A DNA stretch of 64,000 nucleotides from JANWHV01 sp035534995 (lineage in GTDB: Bacteria > Chloroflexota > UBA5177 > JANWHV01), in contig DATLQX010000056.1 of the NCBI GenBank assembly GCA_035534995.1, positions 1-64,000 on the forward strand, written 5' to 3'. The translations under genes were made by a program, and so were the position numbers. Shown here piece after piece: positions 1-8,425 of the stretch. Within the stretch, counting starts at the first letter, position 1, and every line of letters begins with the position of its first letter. The notes under the pieces are model-generated. The model was not told the origin of the DNA. It was given only the letters and a program-made list of their open reading frames with translations, and made no database searches.

Positions 1-1
1 C

Positions 2-217
2 CTGGCCGAGGAGCCGACGGGCCAGGTGGATCCAACCACCGCGCGCGCCCTCCTGGCCCTCATTCGTGAGATCAACGAGGCATCGCATACCACCTTCGTG
101 GTGGTGACCGACGATGAATCGCTGGCCCGCGAGGCGACCCGGAGCATCCGCCTGGAGGAAGGGCGGGTCGCCTACGACCATACCCGCACCTTCGCGCCCC
201 TGGGCCAGCGTTCATGA
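2..217 (+). CDS. ABC transporter ATPase, C-terminal fragment (5' part outside window)
   Basis: Only the last ~71 codons are present; the frame is open to the left edge. The fragment begins in the Walker B/D-loop region (LAEEPTGQVDPTT, normally LADEPTGNLD) and continues through a beta strand and the terminal IRLEEGRV element. This is typical of the LolD/MacB-type family that powers lipoprotein or macrolide export permeases. Two catalytic positions look altered: the first Walker B Asp is Glu, and the H-loop His (usually VTHD) is Asp in FVVVTDDESLA. The Walker B Glu is kept. It may be a weak or degenerate ATPase. No permease gene follows on the same strand. Confidence 0.75.
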   Translation: MAEEPTGQVDPTTARALLALIREINEASHTTFVVVTDDESLAREATRSIRLEEGRVAYDHTRTFAPLGQRS

Positions 218-495
218 GCCTGCCGATCCTGGTCCGGCTCCTCCTCCTGGTAGCGCCCCAATGAACGGCACCCCCGCCTGGTGGATGTCGGGGCGCGGCA
301 ATTGATGCTGCCCATCGTCGGATCGGTCGGGATCCGCCCCGGACGATGTGTCGGTTGAATGGAGCAGAGGGCCCTTTCCGTGCTCTCGCGACTTCGAGGC
401 GCTCTCGATGCTATTATTAGCGCGACAACAGCGGTACTGCCTCGCTCGTCACGCGGAACCGCCCACGGTGGACTATGGGTCTCGCCCACACAAGG

Positions 496-600
496 AAGGA
501 TGTGATTGAGGCTGCCGCCTTGGAAGCCATTCTTGTAGAACTCGGCGAAGGCGCTTTCCAGGATCCGCCGCCGGGTGGGTTGGCGCGACAGGAACTGCAT
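496..600 (-). pseudogene. TetR-family regulator remnant (DNA-binding domain only)
   Basis: A minus-strand reading of about 35 codons from the Met at 600 gives RQPTRRRILESAFAEFYKNG followed by FQGGSLNHIL. This is the canonical helix-1/helix-2 start of a TetR HTH domain. After it the similarity fades: the expected helix-turn-helix sequence and ligand-binding domain are absent. I read it as a decayed regulator. The rest of the 218-682 gap shows no convincing gene, RNA or repeat. Confidence 0.5.
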
Positions 601-682
601 GTGGAACGATTGAAAGAATAGAGCGGAACGGGTTGGGTAGATAGCCCTGGTTATGCCAAGCCGCTGTCCTCCAGCGCGCGCG

Positions 683-910
683 TCAGGAGGGCGGACACCG
701 CAAGGCTGCTTGCCCATCTTCGTAAAGAAGCCCCGCTTCCTCCTCGGTGGCGTCTGGGTGCGCCTGGCGAATCGCAGTCCGTGACAGGCTCAGAACGGTC
801 CGGCTCAAGGATTCAGCCAGTGCGAAGCGGCGCTCCGCTGTCGCGGCACGAAATAGGGCAATCCGTACCCTTTCAGCTTCGATGGTGGTATCGCTTGAGA
901 GAGTCTTCAT
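683..910 (-). CDS. Small conserved hypothetical protein (75 aa)
   Basis: An amphipathic helical protein with the core RIALFRAATAERRFALAESL followed by SRTAIRQAHPDATEEEAGLL. I recognise this pattern as a short family common in cyanobacteria, chloroflexi and planctomycetes, often coded beside nucleotidyltransferase-type toxin-antitoxin genes. That link is recalled, not tested, and no such partner is visible here. The ATG at 910 is preferred over the one at 964 because GGTGAGGGC lies just upstream and homologues are short. Function unknown. Confidence 0.6.
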   Translation of the reverse strand: MKTLSSDTTIEAERVRIALFRAATAERRFALAESLSRTVLSLSRTAIRQAHPDATEEEAGLLYEDGQAALRCPPS

Positions 911-988
911 GCCCTCACCACCGCCACGGTGCGGATTCGTAGCCACACCTTGTTCAGTACTCATGGGCGGAGGTCCAAATCCTCACTC

Positions 989-2119
989 TCAGAACGTCCG
1001 CACTTCCGAGATCACTCCCTGGTAAAAGAGCCAAATCGTATGGTCGGTTCGCACCAGGAACGTGTGACCATCCTTGCGGTCGAAGAGCAGTTCGCCTTTC
1101 GTGGTCCGCTGCGAGGCGACCCTGCTGTTCGTGCTCTCATATTCGAGCCCCTGGCCAACCAGGGTAGGGGCTAGCTTATGGAACTCCTTGAAGGCGCCGA
1201 CAAAGGGGTAGGTCTTGATCGGCTTCGGCTTCGGCTTGACCACCACCCGAGGCTTGGGGGTCGGAGTCGGCGAGGGCGTGGGGGTCGCGGTCGCCACTTG
1301 ATTGCAGAGCAGGTTGAGGTGCTTGCAGCTATAACTTACCGCGTTATTCTTCAATGTGGCCCCATCGACACTCCCGCTGCCGTTCAGCGCACGGAGGCCA
1401 ACCAGGGCCAGAATCAACAGAACCAGGAGAATGAAGATGTTGCGGAGCGGACGTAAGGTGCGGAACATCGGCTTATGGACCAATACCCCGGTCACCATTT
1501 TCGCCGCTCCATTGTCGGGCGATGCCTTGACCTGGAAGTCGAAGTTTTTCCGCGCCCCGACCAGCCAGTTCCGCCGCGGTTTCACGGTCACGGGCACGGT
1601 GCTCCGCATTCCGGCCACCAGGGTGACCTTTTGCGGCTGAAATTGAAATCGGCACTTGTTTCCGGGGTCGGTGGCGGAGAGTTCGACGTTGAGATCGGCG
1701 TTCCCGCCGTTGTTGAGATGCAGCATATACTTGCCGCGCCGTCCCACCAGCTTGCTAGGCGCGATCACCGTGTCGAAGGCACCCACCGAACCAACCTGCA
1801 ACATCCCATCCACTCGCGTGGTTTGGGTGGAGTCGGCCCGGGAGAGCACGGTCACGCTGAAGGGATAGTTGCCCGCCTTGGCCGCCGCCCCTTTCGGGGG
1901 GTGCACCACCAGCTTTGCTTCTTCCTTGTCCTGCGGGAACAACGCGACGCTGGTATTGGAGAGCGTATACCAGGTAGTGGGCAGCTGGTCCAGCTCGACC
2001 GCGTACTGATCGACCGTGGCCCCGTTATTCTGAATGGTAATCGTGGTCTCGATCGGGTCGCTATCCGGCTGCACCACCAGCCGATCGGGGGTCAGAGTGA
2101 CGCGAATCGCATCGGCCAT
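989..2119 (-). CDS. eCIS-associated single-pass membrane protein with Ig-like domains and Pro-rich linker
   Basis: Last gene of the eCIS operon (376 aa); its start overlaps the upstream stop as TGATG. Residues 1-215 look like two beta-sandwich (CARDB/Ig-like) domains with no signal peptide. One hydrophobic helix, NIFILLVLLILALVGLRAL (about 227-245), follows a basic stretch (KPMFRTLRPLR), so positive-inside predicts a cytoplasmic N-terminus and external C-terminus. Next comes a TP/KP-rich linker (about 277-302) and a ~70-residue C-terminal domain ending YQGVISEVRTF. It resembles proteins labelled 'hydrolytic protein' beside other eCIS loci, but no catalytic motif is visible. It could dock the particle to the membrane (inference). 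Confidence 0.75.
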   Translation of the reverse strand: MADAIRVTLTPDRLVVQPDSDPIETTITIQNNGATVDQYAVELDQLPTTWYTLSNTSVALFPQDKEEAKLVVHPPKGAAAKAGNYPFSVTVLSRADSTQTTRVDGMLQVGSVGAFDTVIAPSKLVGRRGKYMLHLNNGGNADLNVELSATDPGNKCRFQFQPQKVTLVAGMRSTVPVTVKPRRNWLVGARKNFDFQVKASPDNGAAKMVTGVLVHKPMFRTLRPLRNIFILLVLLILALVGLRALNGSGSVDGATLKNNAVSYSCKHLNLLCNQVATATPTPSPTPTPKPRVVVKPKPKPIKTYPFVGAFKEFHKLAPTLVGQGLEYESTNSRVASQRTTKGELLFDRKDGHTFLVRTDHTIWLFYQGVISEVRTF

Positions 2120-3294
2120 CAGGACTGCCCGACCCGAGGCGTGGACACGGTGCCGGCGGGAGCCGCCGCCGCGTGAACGGCGGCATGCCAGGCAATGTTC
2201 ACCCCGAATTCCATGGCGGATCGGATGACTTCGCGCGCCAGAGGCTTCCCGGGCAGGCCGCCCTGCCAGCAGCCTCCGTAATCGTTCGCGCTGAGGAAGA
2301 CATTATCCCTGGCCAGAATGGGCGCGCTTCCTCCCAGTCCCTCGGGCGGCGCGGCGAACAGATGGCGCGCGTTGAACAAGGGGTGCTCGGCTCCAATAGG
2401 CTCCAGATCATGCTTGAGATCGGCTAGCAGCCGTTGGAAACTGGCCGCGAAACGACCGCCTTCCTTTTGCTGGAGCTCTTGTTGGGTGGACGGCTCGGCG
2501 AACAGGATGCCGCCGCCCCGCAAAAAGGCGAGCAACTGCGCGCCCTCGCGTGGGGTGGGGCGGGGAGCGCCGGCGCCGCTGAAGTAGAGCAGGTCGCACT
2601 GGCCGACCGCTTGCTCGATCCGCACCTCACCCAAATACTGGACCAGGAAGGGAGCGCTCAGGCGCAACTCGCGCACCAGGTTCACCAATCCCTGATGATG
2701 CTGGCCGGTCGTGGCCTCGTCGGTCAGGGTAAGCTGACCGATCGTCAGGACCTCGATCGGCGCCTCCCGCAGTTGGCGCCGGAAGCGTTGATCGATCTGA
2801 TAGGGGCCTGGGGCCCAGTCGCTTGCCGGCGCCGTGATGGGCGCTGCCGTATCCGTCATCCTTACGCGCGCGACCTCAATATCGGTGGGGCGGAGGGGCG
2901 GCTCGCTGACCAGGAGACTGAAGTTCTCCGTGACCCGACTGGCCGGCGCCCCGCTCCCTGAATCCACCGGGGTTTCCGAGAAGCGGAGGACCACGCAGGC
3001 GGTACCGCCCGCCGGTTGCGGCAGGGCGATGCGCACCGGCTGGGGGACGCGGATCAAGTTCCCGTCCGCATCCAGCGCCACGCCAGGCTGCACGATCACC
3101 CCCCGAGTGGGGGGATCGACGGGCTGCGCCCTCAGGCCGCTGATAATGCCCCAGCCATGTAAGGCACGCAGGTGCAGCCGTTGCGTGGCCTGGTGATAGG
3201 TATGGGCATCGGTCCAGGTGGCCGCGTCGATCGCCAGTCCGTCGTACGCCGTCACCCGTTGAAGAGTAAACGACGCCAATTCCTCAATGTTCAT
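2119..3294 (-). CDS. eCIS-associated protein with C-terminal DUF4159-like domain
   Basis: 391 aa, coupled to its neighbours by ATGA (with the tail protein I gene) and TGATG overlaps. The N-terminal ~170 residues (from MNIEELASFTLQRVTAYDGL) resemble the conserved N-terminus of phage/eCIS baseplate-associated proteins and are beta-rich. From about residue 215 the sequence QCDLLYFSGAGAPRPT then GAQLLAFLRGGGILFAEPS matches the DUF4159 Rossmann-like (ThuA/glutamine-amidotransferase-like) fold, where a chamber is opened by 'LLAFLRGGG'. Role in the particle is unknown. It lies where Afp/PVC loci carry Afp12/Afp13-type baseplate and fibre genes, so a baseplate or receptor-contact function is possible. 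Confidence 0.65.
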   Translation of the reverse strand: MNIEELASFTLQRVTAYDGLAIDAATWTDAHTYHQATQRLHLRALHGWGIISGLRAQPVDPPTRGVIVQPGVALDADGNLIRVPQPVRIALPQPAGGTACVVLRFSETPVDSGSGAPASRVTENFSLLVSEPPLRPTDIEVARVRMTDTAAPITAPASDWAPGPYQIDQRFRRQLREAPIEVLTIGQLTLTDEATTGQHHQGLVNLVRELRLSAPFLVQYLGEVRIEQAVGQCDLLYFSGAGAPRPTPREGAQLLAFLRGGGILFAEPSTQQELQQKEGGRFAASFQRLLADLKHDLEPIGAEHPLFNARHLFAAPPEGLGGSAPILARDNVFLSANDYGGCWQGGLPGKPLAREVIRSAMEFGVNIAWHAAVHAAAAPAGTVSTPRVGQS

Positions 3295-3986
3295 TGGCCT
3301 GCCTTCCCTGTTGGTTGGCCGACGCGGCGCGCGCGGTTCTCGCCCGCCCGCGCCGCCCCGGCGAGAACCACGCGCAAGCGATACGTGGTATGCGCGGGCT
3401 TGTCTTCTTCAATAATCTGGCGCAAGATGGCGGCATTGATCGCCCGTGGATTATCCACCGGAGCGGTGACCACGAACAGCAAGGGATTGGGCGGCGTGTT
3501 GAGCAACTGGGTGGTCCAACCCATCCCACTTTCCTTTCCCAACACGAAGCCGGAGCGGTACTCGGCAATCAGGGGTTCATGACCCGTATAGGATTGTATA
3601 TGCAGTTTGAGTCCGTATTTGGTCCCGCGCCAGCGATAGATCTCCACTGCGTTGGCGATCAAGGCCCGCTGCCGCTCCACCGGCCAGGCGCTATCGAGGG
3701 TCACCGCTACCCATTGAGCCAGCCAGGGGAGAAACTGCTCGGGAGCCAGTTCCGGCTCGGTGTAGATCGGCAAATTCGCGATCGAGCGGTCGATCGGGCC
3801 GAGCACCGATTCGAAGATCATCAGAAACCGCTTCAGGAACGGATCCTCTTGATACATCCCCGGCAGGAACTTTAAGTACATGCTTTCCTGCGCCGCTACC
3901 CCGCCGGGGCCGTTGGCGCGTCCCCGCGGAGTAGCTCCGAGCGCCTTGGCCATAAGCTGGCCTGCCGCGAGCTGGCTGGTCGCCAT
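3291..3986 (-). CDS. eCIS/phage tail protein I (gpI-like baseplate component)
   Basis: 231 aa. The core KFLPGMYQEDPFLKRFLMIF, EQFLPWLAQWVAVTLDSAWP and IYRWRGTKYGLKLHIQSYTG are hallmarks of the P2 gpI-like phage tail domain (TIGR02242 type), a baseplate wedge part next to gpJ. The first ~35 residues and the Arg/Ala-rich tail (residues ~205-231) are probably disordered. The ATG at 3986 is preceded by GAGGGGAAACTG. It follows the baseplate J gene by 27 bp and overlaps the next gene by 4 bp, which fits wedge genes being made together. Confidence 0.88.
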   Translation of the reverse strand: MATSQLAAGQLMAKALGATPRGRANGPGGVAAQESMYLKFLPGMYQEDPFLKRFLMIFESVLGPIDRSIANLPIYTEPELAPEQFLPWLAQWVAVTLDSAWPVERQRALIANAVEIYRWRGTKYGLKLHIQSYTGHEPLIAEYRSGFVLGKESGMGWTTQLLNTPPNPLLFVVTAPVDNPRAINAAILRQIIEEDKPAHTTYRLRVVLAGAARAGENRARRVGQPTGKAGQ

Positions 3987-4013
3987 CAGTTTCCCCTCAT
4001 ATTCCCAGACCGG

Positions 4014-5975
4014 TCATTTCACCGATACCACATGCACGGCGCTGCACAATAAGTTGTCCGCCGGGACAACTGCCATGTCCCCCGTGACCGGCCGTTCGGC
4101 GCCGTGCGCGTCAATCACCACGAAATGCACTGAACTCAGATGATCCACGTTTGGCATCAATTGCAACAGCCCATAAATATCCGAGATGAAGAGGCCGCGC
4201 TCGAAGGGCCAGCCGGTGCCGTCCTCGCCCCCCACCGTGGGATGGACAAAGCGGTAGAGGGCCTTCTCCACCTCGGTTTTCACCAGGGCTTTGTTGGCCT
4301 TCGGCTTGGCGAACACTTCCAGGCGAACCGAGACCGCCTGATATTGCGGCGGACTGAGCACCATGCGAATGGTGATCATGCGGCGCGCGTCCAGAAAATC
4401 CTGCACGGTGGTGCGCAGCGTATCGGAGAGGGCCAACTCCTCCGGGGGAACCACGCTTTCGGTGGTCGGCATTTTCGGGACCAGGACCAGATGGACGCTT
4501 CCCGCCATCCCGTCGTCCTGTTCCTTCGCGTATTTGCAGCGGCAGCGGGCCACGTCTGGGCTGCCCTCGCGGGCCAAGCGCTCGAAATCCTCGGCCGTCA
4601 CCGCGCGGGGACTGCTCCGCAGGACCAGCGGGCCGCGCATCAGGGCCGCGTCCAGGGTCTCGGCCTCGGTGCCGCCCACGGCGGGTTGCGGATTGGTGAC
4701 CCAGGCGACATAGGGGAGGGATGTCTTGAGCTGCGTCAGGGTTTGCGCCCCCACGTTCCCCACTCGCCCCCCGCCCACCCGGTAGCGGGTGAACCGGATG
4801 GAACGGCCACGAGGGGGAACTGCCCCGTATTGGCGCTCGATTCCGTTGGCCAGGCGAATAGCCGGTCCGAACTGAATCTTCCCCTGCACGCTGTCACAGG
4901 TGAAGTGAAGATCGTTGGGCCCGGAGGCGGAGAAATCAGTTATCTCCTCCCAGGGATCGAAGATTCCCGGCGTCTCCCGCTCCACCTCGATGGTTTCCCC
5001 CTCTCGCCGCGGAAGAATGGGCGGGGAGGAGAGAAAGAATGCCTGTCCCGGATTGCCGTCGGAGCGTCCCACCAGGTCGAGAGGAATCACCTCGCTGTGG
5101 CTGGCCATCGTCGACCCGCCCAGGGCCCTGGCCGAGGCGGCCAGGATGCGGGGCGACGACGAGTAGCCGCGGCGCCCAGGTGGTGACGGGATAATCCGGC
5201 AGCGGATCCAGGTGGCGCGGCGGCGGTCCAACTCGCGTGGCCGGCTGGTAAGGGGAATGTGCAGGAGAACCTGTCCGGCCTTGTTCAGGCCGCCGGTCCC
5301 GTCCGTCTCCAGGTTCACCTGCCGCCAGTTCCGCAGCGAGCCGTCGTAATATTCCCAGGCCAGGGGCGGGTTCTTGGGATCGACCCCGATCCCTTCGATC
5401 TCGCAATCCAGATCGATCATCAAGGTATGCCCCGCCAGATCTCCGGCGAAACCAAGATAAAAAGCGTTATCGGGCTTGGGAGGCTCCTCGAAGATAGGCA
5501 CGCGCAGAGTCGGGTTTCGCAGGGCCAGCATATAGTCACGATAGGCGAACTCGTCGCGAGAGACCAGCACATGGGCCAGGATCGGTACTTGAATCTCCAG
5601 CGGCTGCTCGGTGGCGAAGATGATCGATGCCTGAGTGGTAGTGCGGAGGGTGGCCACCTCGGTCCCGGCGGGAATCAACACCGACGCTTGCAAGGGCGCC
5701 GCGAGGCGGAAGAGGATCTCCGCCCGCGCCGGCTGTGGCGATTCCAGGGAAATGCCGATGAGCTCCAGGAACTTGATATAGTTCCGTCGCGGCACCTGAT
5801 TAACCCGGTAGAGCAGCAACTCGGTCATCCAGGCGAAAAGCTCAATCAGGGTCACACCGGGATCGGAGACGTTATGATCCGTCCATTCGGGAGTGAAATG
5901 CGGGATCATCCGCTTGCACTCATCCACCAGATCCTGAAACTTGCGGTCATCGAGGACGGGGACGGGCAAGCTCAT
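4014..5975 (-). CDS. eCIS baseplate J-like protein (Afp11/gp6-like wedge)
   Basis: 653 aa, typical size for the eCIS gpJ/Afp11 family. The N-terminus (DRKFQDLVDECKRMIPHFTP, SDPGVTLIELFAWMTELLLY) is the conserved baseplate J start. The C-terminal half has ALMRGPLVLRSSPRAVTAED and FERLAREGSPDVARCRCKYA, seen in many bacterial injection machines. The protein builds the wedge ring around the spike hub and transmits the contraction signal to the sheath. It sits between gp25 and tail protein I genes, the normal order of wedge genes. The upstream gap is only 41 bp, so it belongs to the same transcript. Confidence 0.92.
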   Translation of the reverse strand: MSLPVPVLDDRKFQDLVDECKRMIPHFTPEWTDHNVSDPGVTLIELFAWMTELLLYRVNQVPRRNYIKFLELIGISLESPQPARAEILFRLAAPLQASVLIPAGTEVATLRTTTQASIIFATEQPLEIQVPILAHVLVSRDEFAYRDYMLALRNPTLRVPIFEEPPKPDNAFYLGFAGDLAGHTLMIDLDCEIEGIGVDPKNPPLAWEYYDGSLRNWRQVNLETDGTGGLNKAGQVLLHIPLTSRPRELDRRRATWIRCRIIPSPPGRRGYSSSPRILAASARALGGSTMASHSEVIPLDLVGRSDGNPGQAFFLSSPPILPRREGETIEVERETPGIFDPWEEITDFSASGPNDLHFTCDSVQGKIQFGPAIRLANGIERQYGAVPPRGRSIRFTRYRVGGGRVGNVGAQTLTQLKTSLPYVAWVTNPQPAVGGTEAETLDAALMRGPLVLRSSPRAVTAEDFERLAREGSPDVARCRCKYAKEQDDGMAGSVHLVLVPKMPTTESVVPPEELALSDTLRTTVQDFLDARRMITIRMVLSPPQYQAVSVRLEVFAKPKANKALVKTEVEKALYRFVHPTVGGEDGTGWPFERGLFISDIYGLLQLMPNVDHLSSVHFVVIDAHGAERPVTGDMAVVPADNLLCSAVHVVSVK

Positions 5976-6016
5976 CGAGAACGCTCCATTCTTCGGCGGG
6001 TGATTCTTTCCACGGT

Positions 6017-6421
6017 TTAACGCTCTTCGGGAATGGTATAGAAAGGATAGACCAGGTTCCGCTTGTCGCCGGTGGCCCGGATCGTATAGTGCACGTCCAC
6101 CAACATGCAGCCATCAAAGACGGTGTCGGGGCGCGCCGACACCGATTCCACCTTGATCCGCGGCTCCCAGCGGCCAAGAGCCTCGGTCACATGGTAACTG
6201 ACCAGGCCACTGGTGGTGGGGTTCATGGGCGCGAAAACATACTCATGGATGGCGCAGCCAAACTCAGGGCGCATCCGCCGTTCCCCCCGCGCGGTCCCCA
6301 GAATAAGGCGGATCGCTTCCTCGATGTCGGTTTCGCTCCGGGCCATGCGGATGCCGCCGCGTGCGTCCACCCCCATGGGGAAGCCCACGCCCACCCCGAT
6401 AATGTCGTCGTTGACCGCCAC
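6017..6421 (-). CDS. gp25-like baseplate wedge protein (Afp9-like)
   Basis: 134 aa, the usual length for gp25/Afp9. Visible signature: SETDIEEAIRLILGTARGER then RMRPEFGCAIHEYVFAPMN, containing the EPR-type region that in T4 gp25 contacts the sheath and starts its polymerisation. The chosen start is GTG at 6421; the Shine-Dalgarno is poor, so a slightly different start is possible. It lies between the VgrG-like spike and baseplate J genes, as in most eCIS and T6SS-like clusters. Confidence 0.92.
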   Translation of the reverse strand: MAVNDDIIGVGVGFPMGVDARGGIRMARSETDIEEAIRLILGTARGERRMRPEFGCAIHEYVFAPMNPTTSGLVSYHVTEALGRWEPRIKVESVSARPDTVFDGCMLVDVHYTIRATGDKRNLVYPFYTIPEER

Positions 6422-6481
6422 TCCAGCCGTTCCCCTTCCCTTGTTCCCGCCGCCCGGCGTTCCGCGCCCATCAGGCAGCCG

Positions 6482-8407
6482 CTAATTGAGCATAATTGGG
6501 TTGCCGCTCACCTGAGCCATGGCGGGGGTAGAAATCTGCACTCCCGCCTCGCCCGAGATCGAAACCTGCGCGTTCGCCTTCATCTCACCGCTTGCCTGCG
6601 CCTGGATCGAGGTGGACACCCCCTTCATGGTGGCCGCGCCGCCCTGGGCCTCCATGTTGAGCGCCTGCTGGGCCGTGAGGGTAATGTTCATCCCCGTAAT
6701 TTTGACGTCCTGCGTCGCGTTCAACTCGATATTGCCCTGAGCCGTGACCGTGATCTTGTTCGAGGTGGTATCGATCACGATTTTATTGTTTCCCGAACTG
6801 TCCAGGATGGTGATATTTGGCGAGCCGCTTGTGTCATCCATGGTCAGTTTGTGGCCACCCTGGGTGACCACGGTAATCATTTGCTTGGAATCGGTATCGT
6901 CCAGGGTGATGACATGGCCGGTGCGGGACTGGATGATCCGCTGGTTCACCCCGGAGGTGTTCGCCACCGTGTCGTTCCCCTTGGGCGGGGCATCGGTCCC
7001 GTTCCAGAGGCCGCCAAGGATGTAGGGGCGGTTAATGTCACCCTGCTCGAAGGCCACCAGCACCTCGTCGTTGACCTCGGGCAGATAATAGATCCCGCGG
7101 GTGGCGCCGCCGCCCGGCACCACCAGCCGCGCCCAATCGGTCACGATGCCGCCCGACTCGCCGCTGGCTCCCACGACGTACGGAAGCTTGACCTTGACTC
7201 GGCCCTGCTTCTTATCCGGATCCGTATTATCGGTGACCACGCCGATCACTGGAGCCTGATTCACCCCATGGCCGTTCCCATTCCAGGTCGCGTTGGCCGC
7301 CATCCCTACCAACTCACCCAGAGTATTGGCTCGCCGGCCCGTCACGGTAAACCGCGTGGTATACTGGCCGCCCTGGCTGACCCGGTGGGTCACGCTGGTG
7401 ACATAATAGTTACCGTTGAAGCGAGTGCCCAAATTGGCCAGGGTCAGAAGGGTGCCGGGCTTCAGACTGGGATTCCCCGTCATCTCCCCTTCAATCTGGA
7501 GCGAATTGTCGGTCAGTTCGTTGAGGACGGCCTGGGCAATAGAGGTGGCGTCGCCCTGCGAATGGACCAAATGATTGGAGAGGACCATATTCGCGGTCCC
7601 GAAGGGCTGGCTCAGCGTACTGCCGCCCTGAAGGTCGGTGACACTGACCAGTTGATCGGGGGTGGATGCCGTACCGACGATCGCTTGCTTCTGCTGCGGA
7701 TCCCATGCATTCACATTGACCGAGGCCACCTGGCCGCTACTGCTCAGACGCAGATTCAACCAGATCAGATCCTCCCAGAGGGTGGAGGTGAGCACTGGGC
7801 TGCCGGTGAGCGCGGGCTTACGGAAATGGAGCGTCCCATCGTCCATGAACAGCTCGTAGCCGATCCGCTGCGCCCGCTCGACCAGAAACTCCCAATTGGT
7901 CTGGTTGTTCTGCGAAATCGTATCGTACACCTCGGTGGTTTCATCGGTACTGGCGGAAAGTCCGGCGGTACCGGCAATCGTGGACACGACATCCGAATCC
8001 TTGACGTTCAGGTACGTCTTGCTCAGACGTCCCCGCTGGAGACGATGTCCCTTATCGTAGCCGCGGATCAGGAAGCTGGGCATGGTCTTCGAGTCCGCGA
8101 TATCCAGCTCGACCGAGGTTATCTCGCCCTTGAACACCGAGGACGGGCTCTGGCCGTACCCAGCCGAAATCTCTACCGCCGCGCCAATCTGGGCGAAACC
8201 GGTGTCGTTGGCCAGCGCCAGACTGGGATTGGTGCCGGAGAGCGCCGTCCCACCATCGGTAAAGCGGATGCAGAAGGAAGACGGCAGATACAGGCTCCGC
8301 TCCACCTCGACCGATAGGATACTGTCGGCCTTGGCCGCGGGGAGCGGCGATCCACCAATCGAGATAATATAGCTGGCATAGAAGTCGCGCGGGCTGGGAG
8401 CTGACAT
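6482..8407 (-). CDS. VgrG/Afp8-like spike protein
   Basis: 641 aa. The N-terminal ~400 residues follow the gp27/gp5 VgrG architecture: two hub beta-barrels, the VTSVTHRVSQGGQYTTRFTV segment, then an OB-fold region near GVVTDNTDPDKKQGRVKVKL and YYLPEVNDEVLVAFEQGDIN. The C-terminal ~140 residues are short repeating beta strands (TVTAQGNIELNATQDVKITG) typical of the trimeric spike needle. No lysozyme or obvious effector domain is fused, and no PAAR tip gene is recognisable nearby. GGGAGGCC precedes the ATG at 8407. It follows the LysM gene by 18 bp. Confidence 0.92.
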   Translation of the reverse strand: MSAPSPRDFYASYIISIGGSPLPAAKADSILSVEVERSLYLPSSFCIRFTDGGTALSGTNPSLALANDTGFAQIGAAVEISAGYGQSPSSVFKGEITSVELDIADSKTMPSFLIRGYDKGHRLQRGRLSKTYLNVKDSDVVSTIAGTAGLSASTDETTEVYDTISQNNQTNWEFLVERAQRIGYELFMDDGTLHFRKPALTGSPVLTSTLWEDLIWLNLRLSSSGQVASVNVNAWDPQQKQAIVGTASTPDQLVSVTDLQGGSTLSQPFGTANMVLSNHLVHSQGDATSIAQAVLNELTDNSLQIEGEMTGNPSLKPGTLLTLANLGTRFNGNYYVTSVTHRVSQGGQYTTRFTVTGRRANTLGELVGMAANATWNGNGHGVNQAPVIGVVTDNTDPDKKQGRVKVKLPYVVGASGESGGIVTDWARLVVPGGGATRGIYYLPEVNDEVLVAFEQGDINRPYILGGLWNGTDAPPKGNDTVANTSGVNQRIIQSRTGHVITLDDTDSKQMITVVTQGGHKLTMDDTSGSPNITILDSSGNNKIVIDTTSNKITVTAQGNIELNATQDVKITGMNITLTAQQALNMEAQGGAATMKGVSTSIQAQASGEMKANAQVSISGEAGVQISTPAMAQVSGNPIMLN

Positions 8408-8425
8408 GCGTTGGTGGCCTCCCGC

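Noticed and set aside
172..717. Long minus-strand frame (181 codons) covering the TetR remnant
   Set aside because: Only the central ~35 codons are protein-like; both ends read as shadow sequence, so I report a remnant rather than a gene.
6089..8317. Plus-strand 742-codon frame opposite the gp25 and VgrG genes
   Set aside because: His/Gly/Arg-rich composition typical of antisense frames in high-GC DNA; the minus strand encodes clear family members with ribosome-binding sites.
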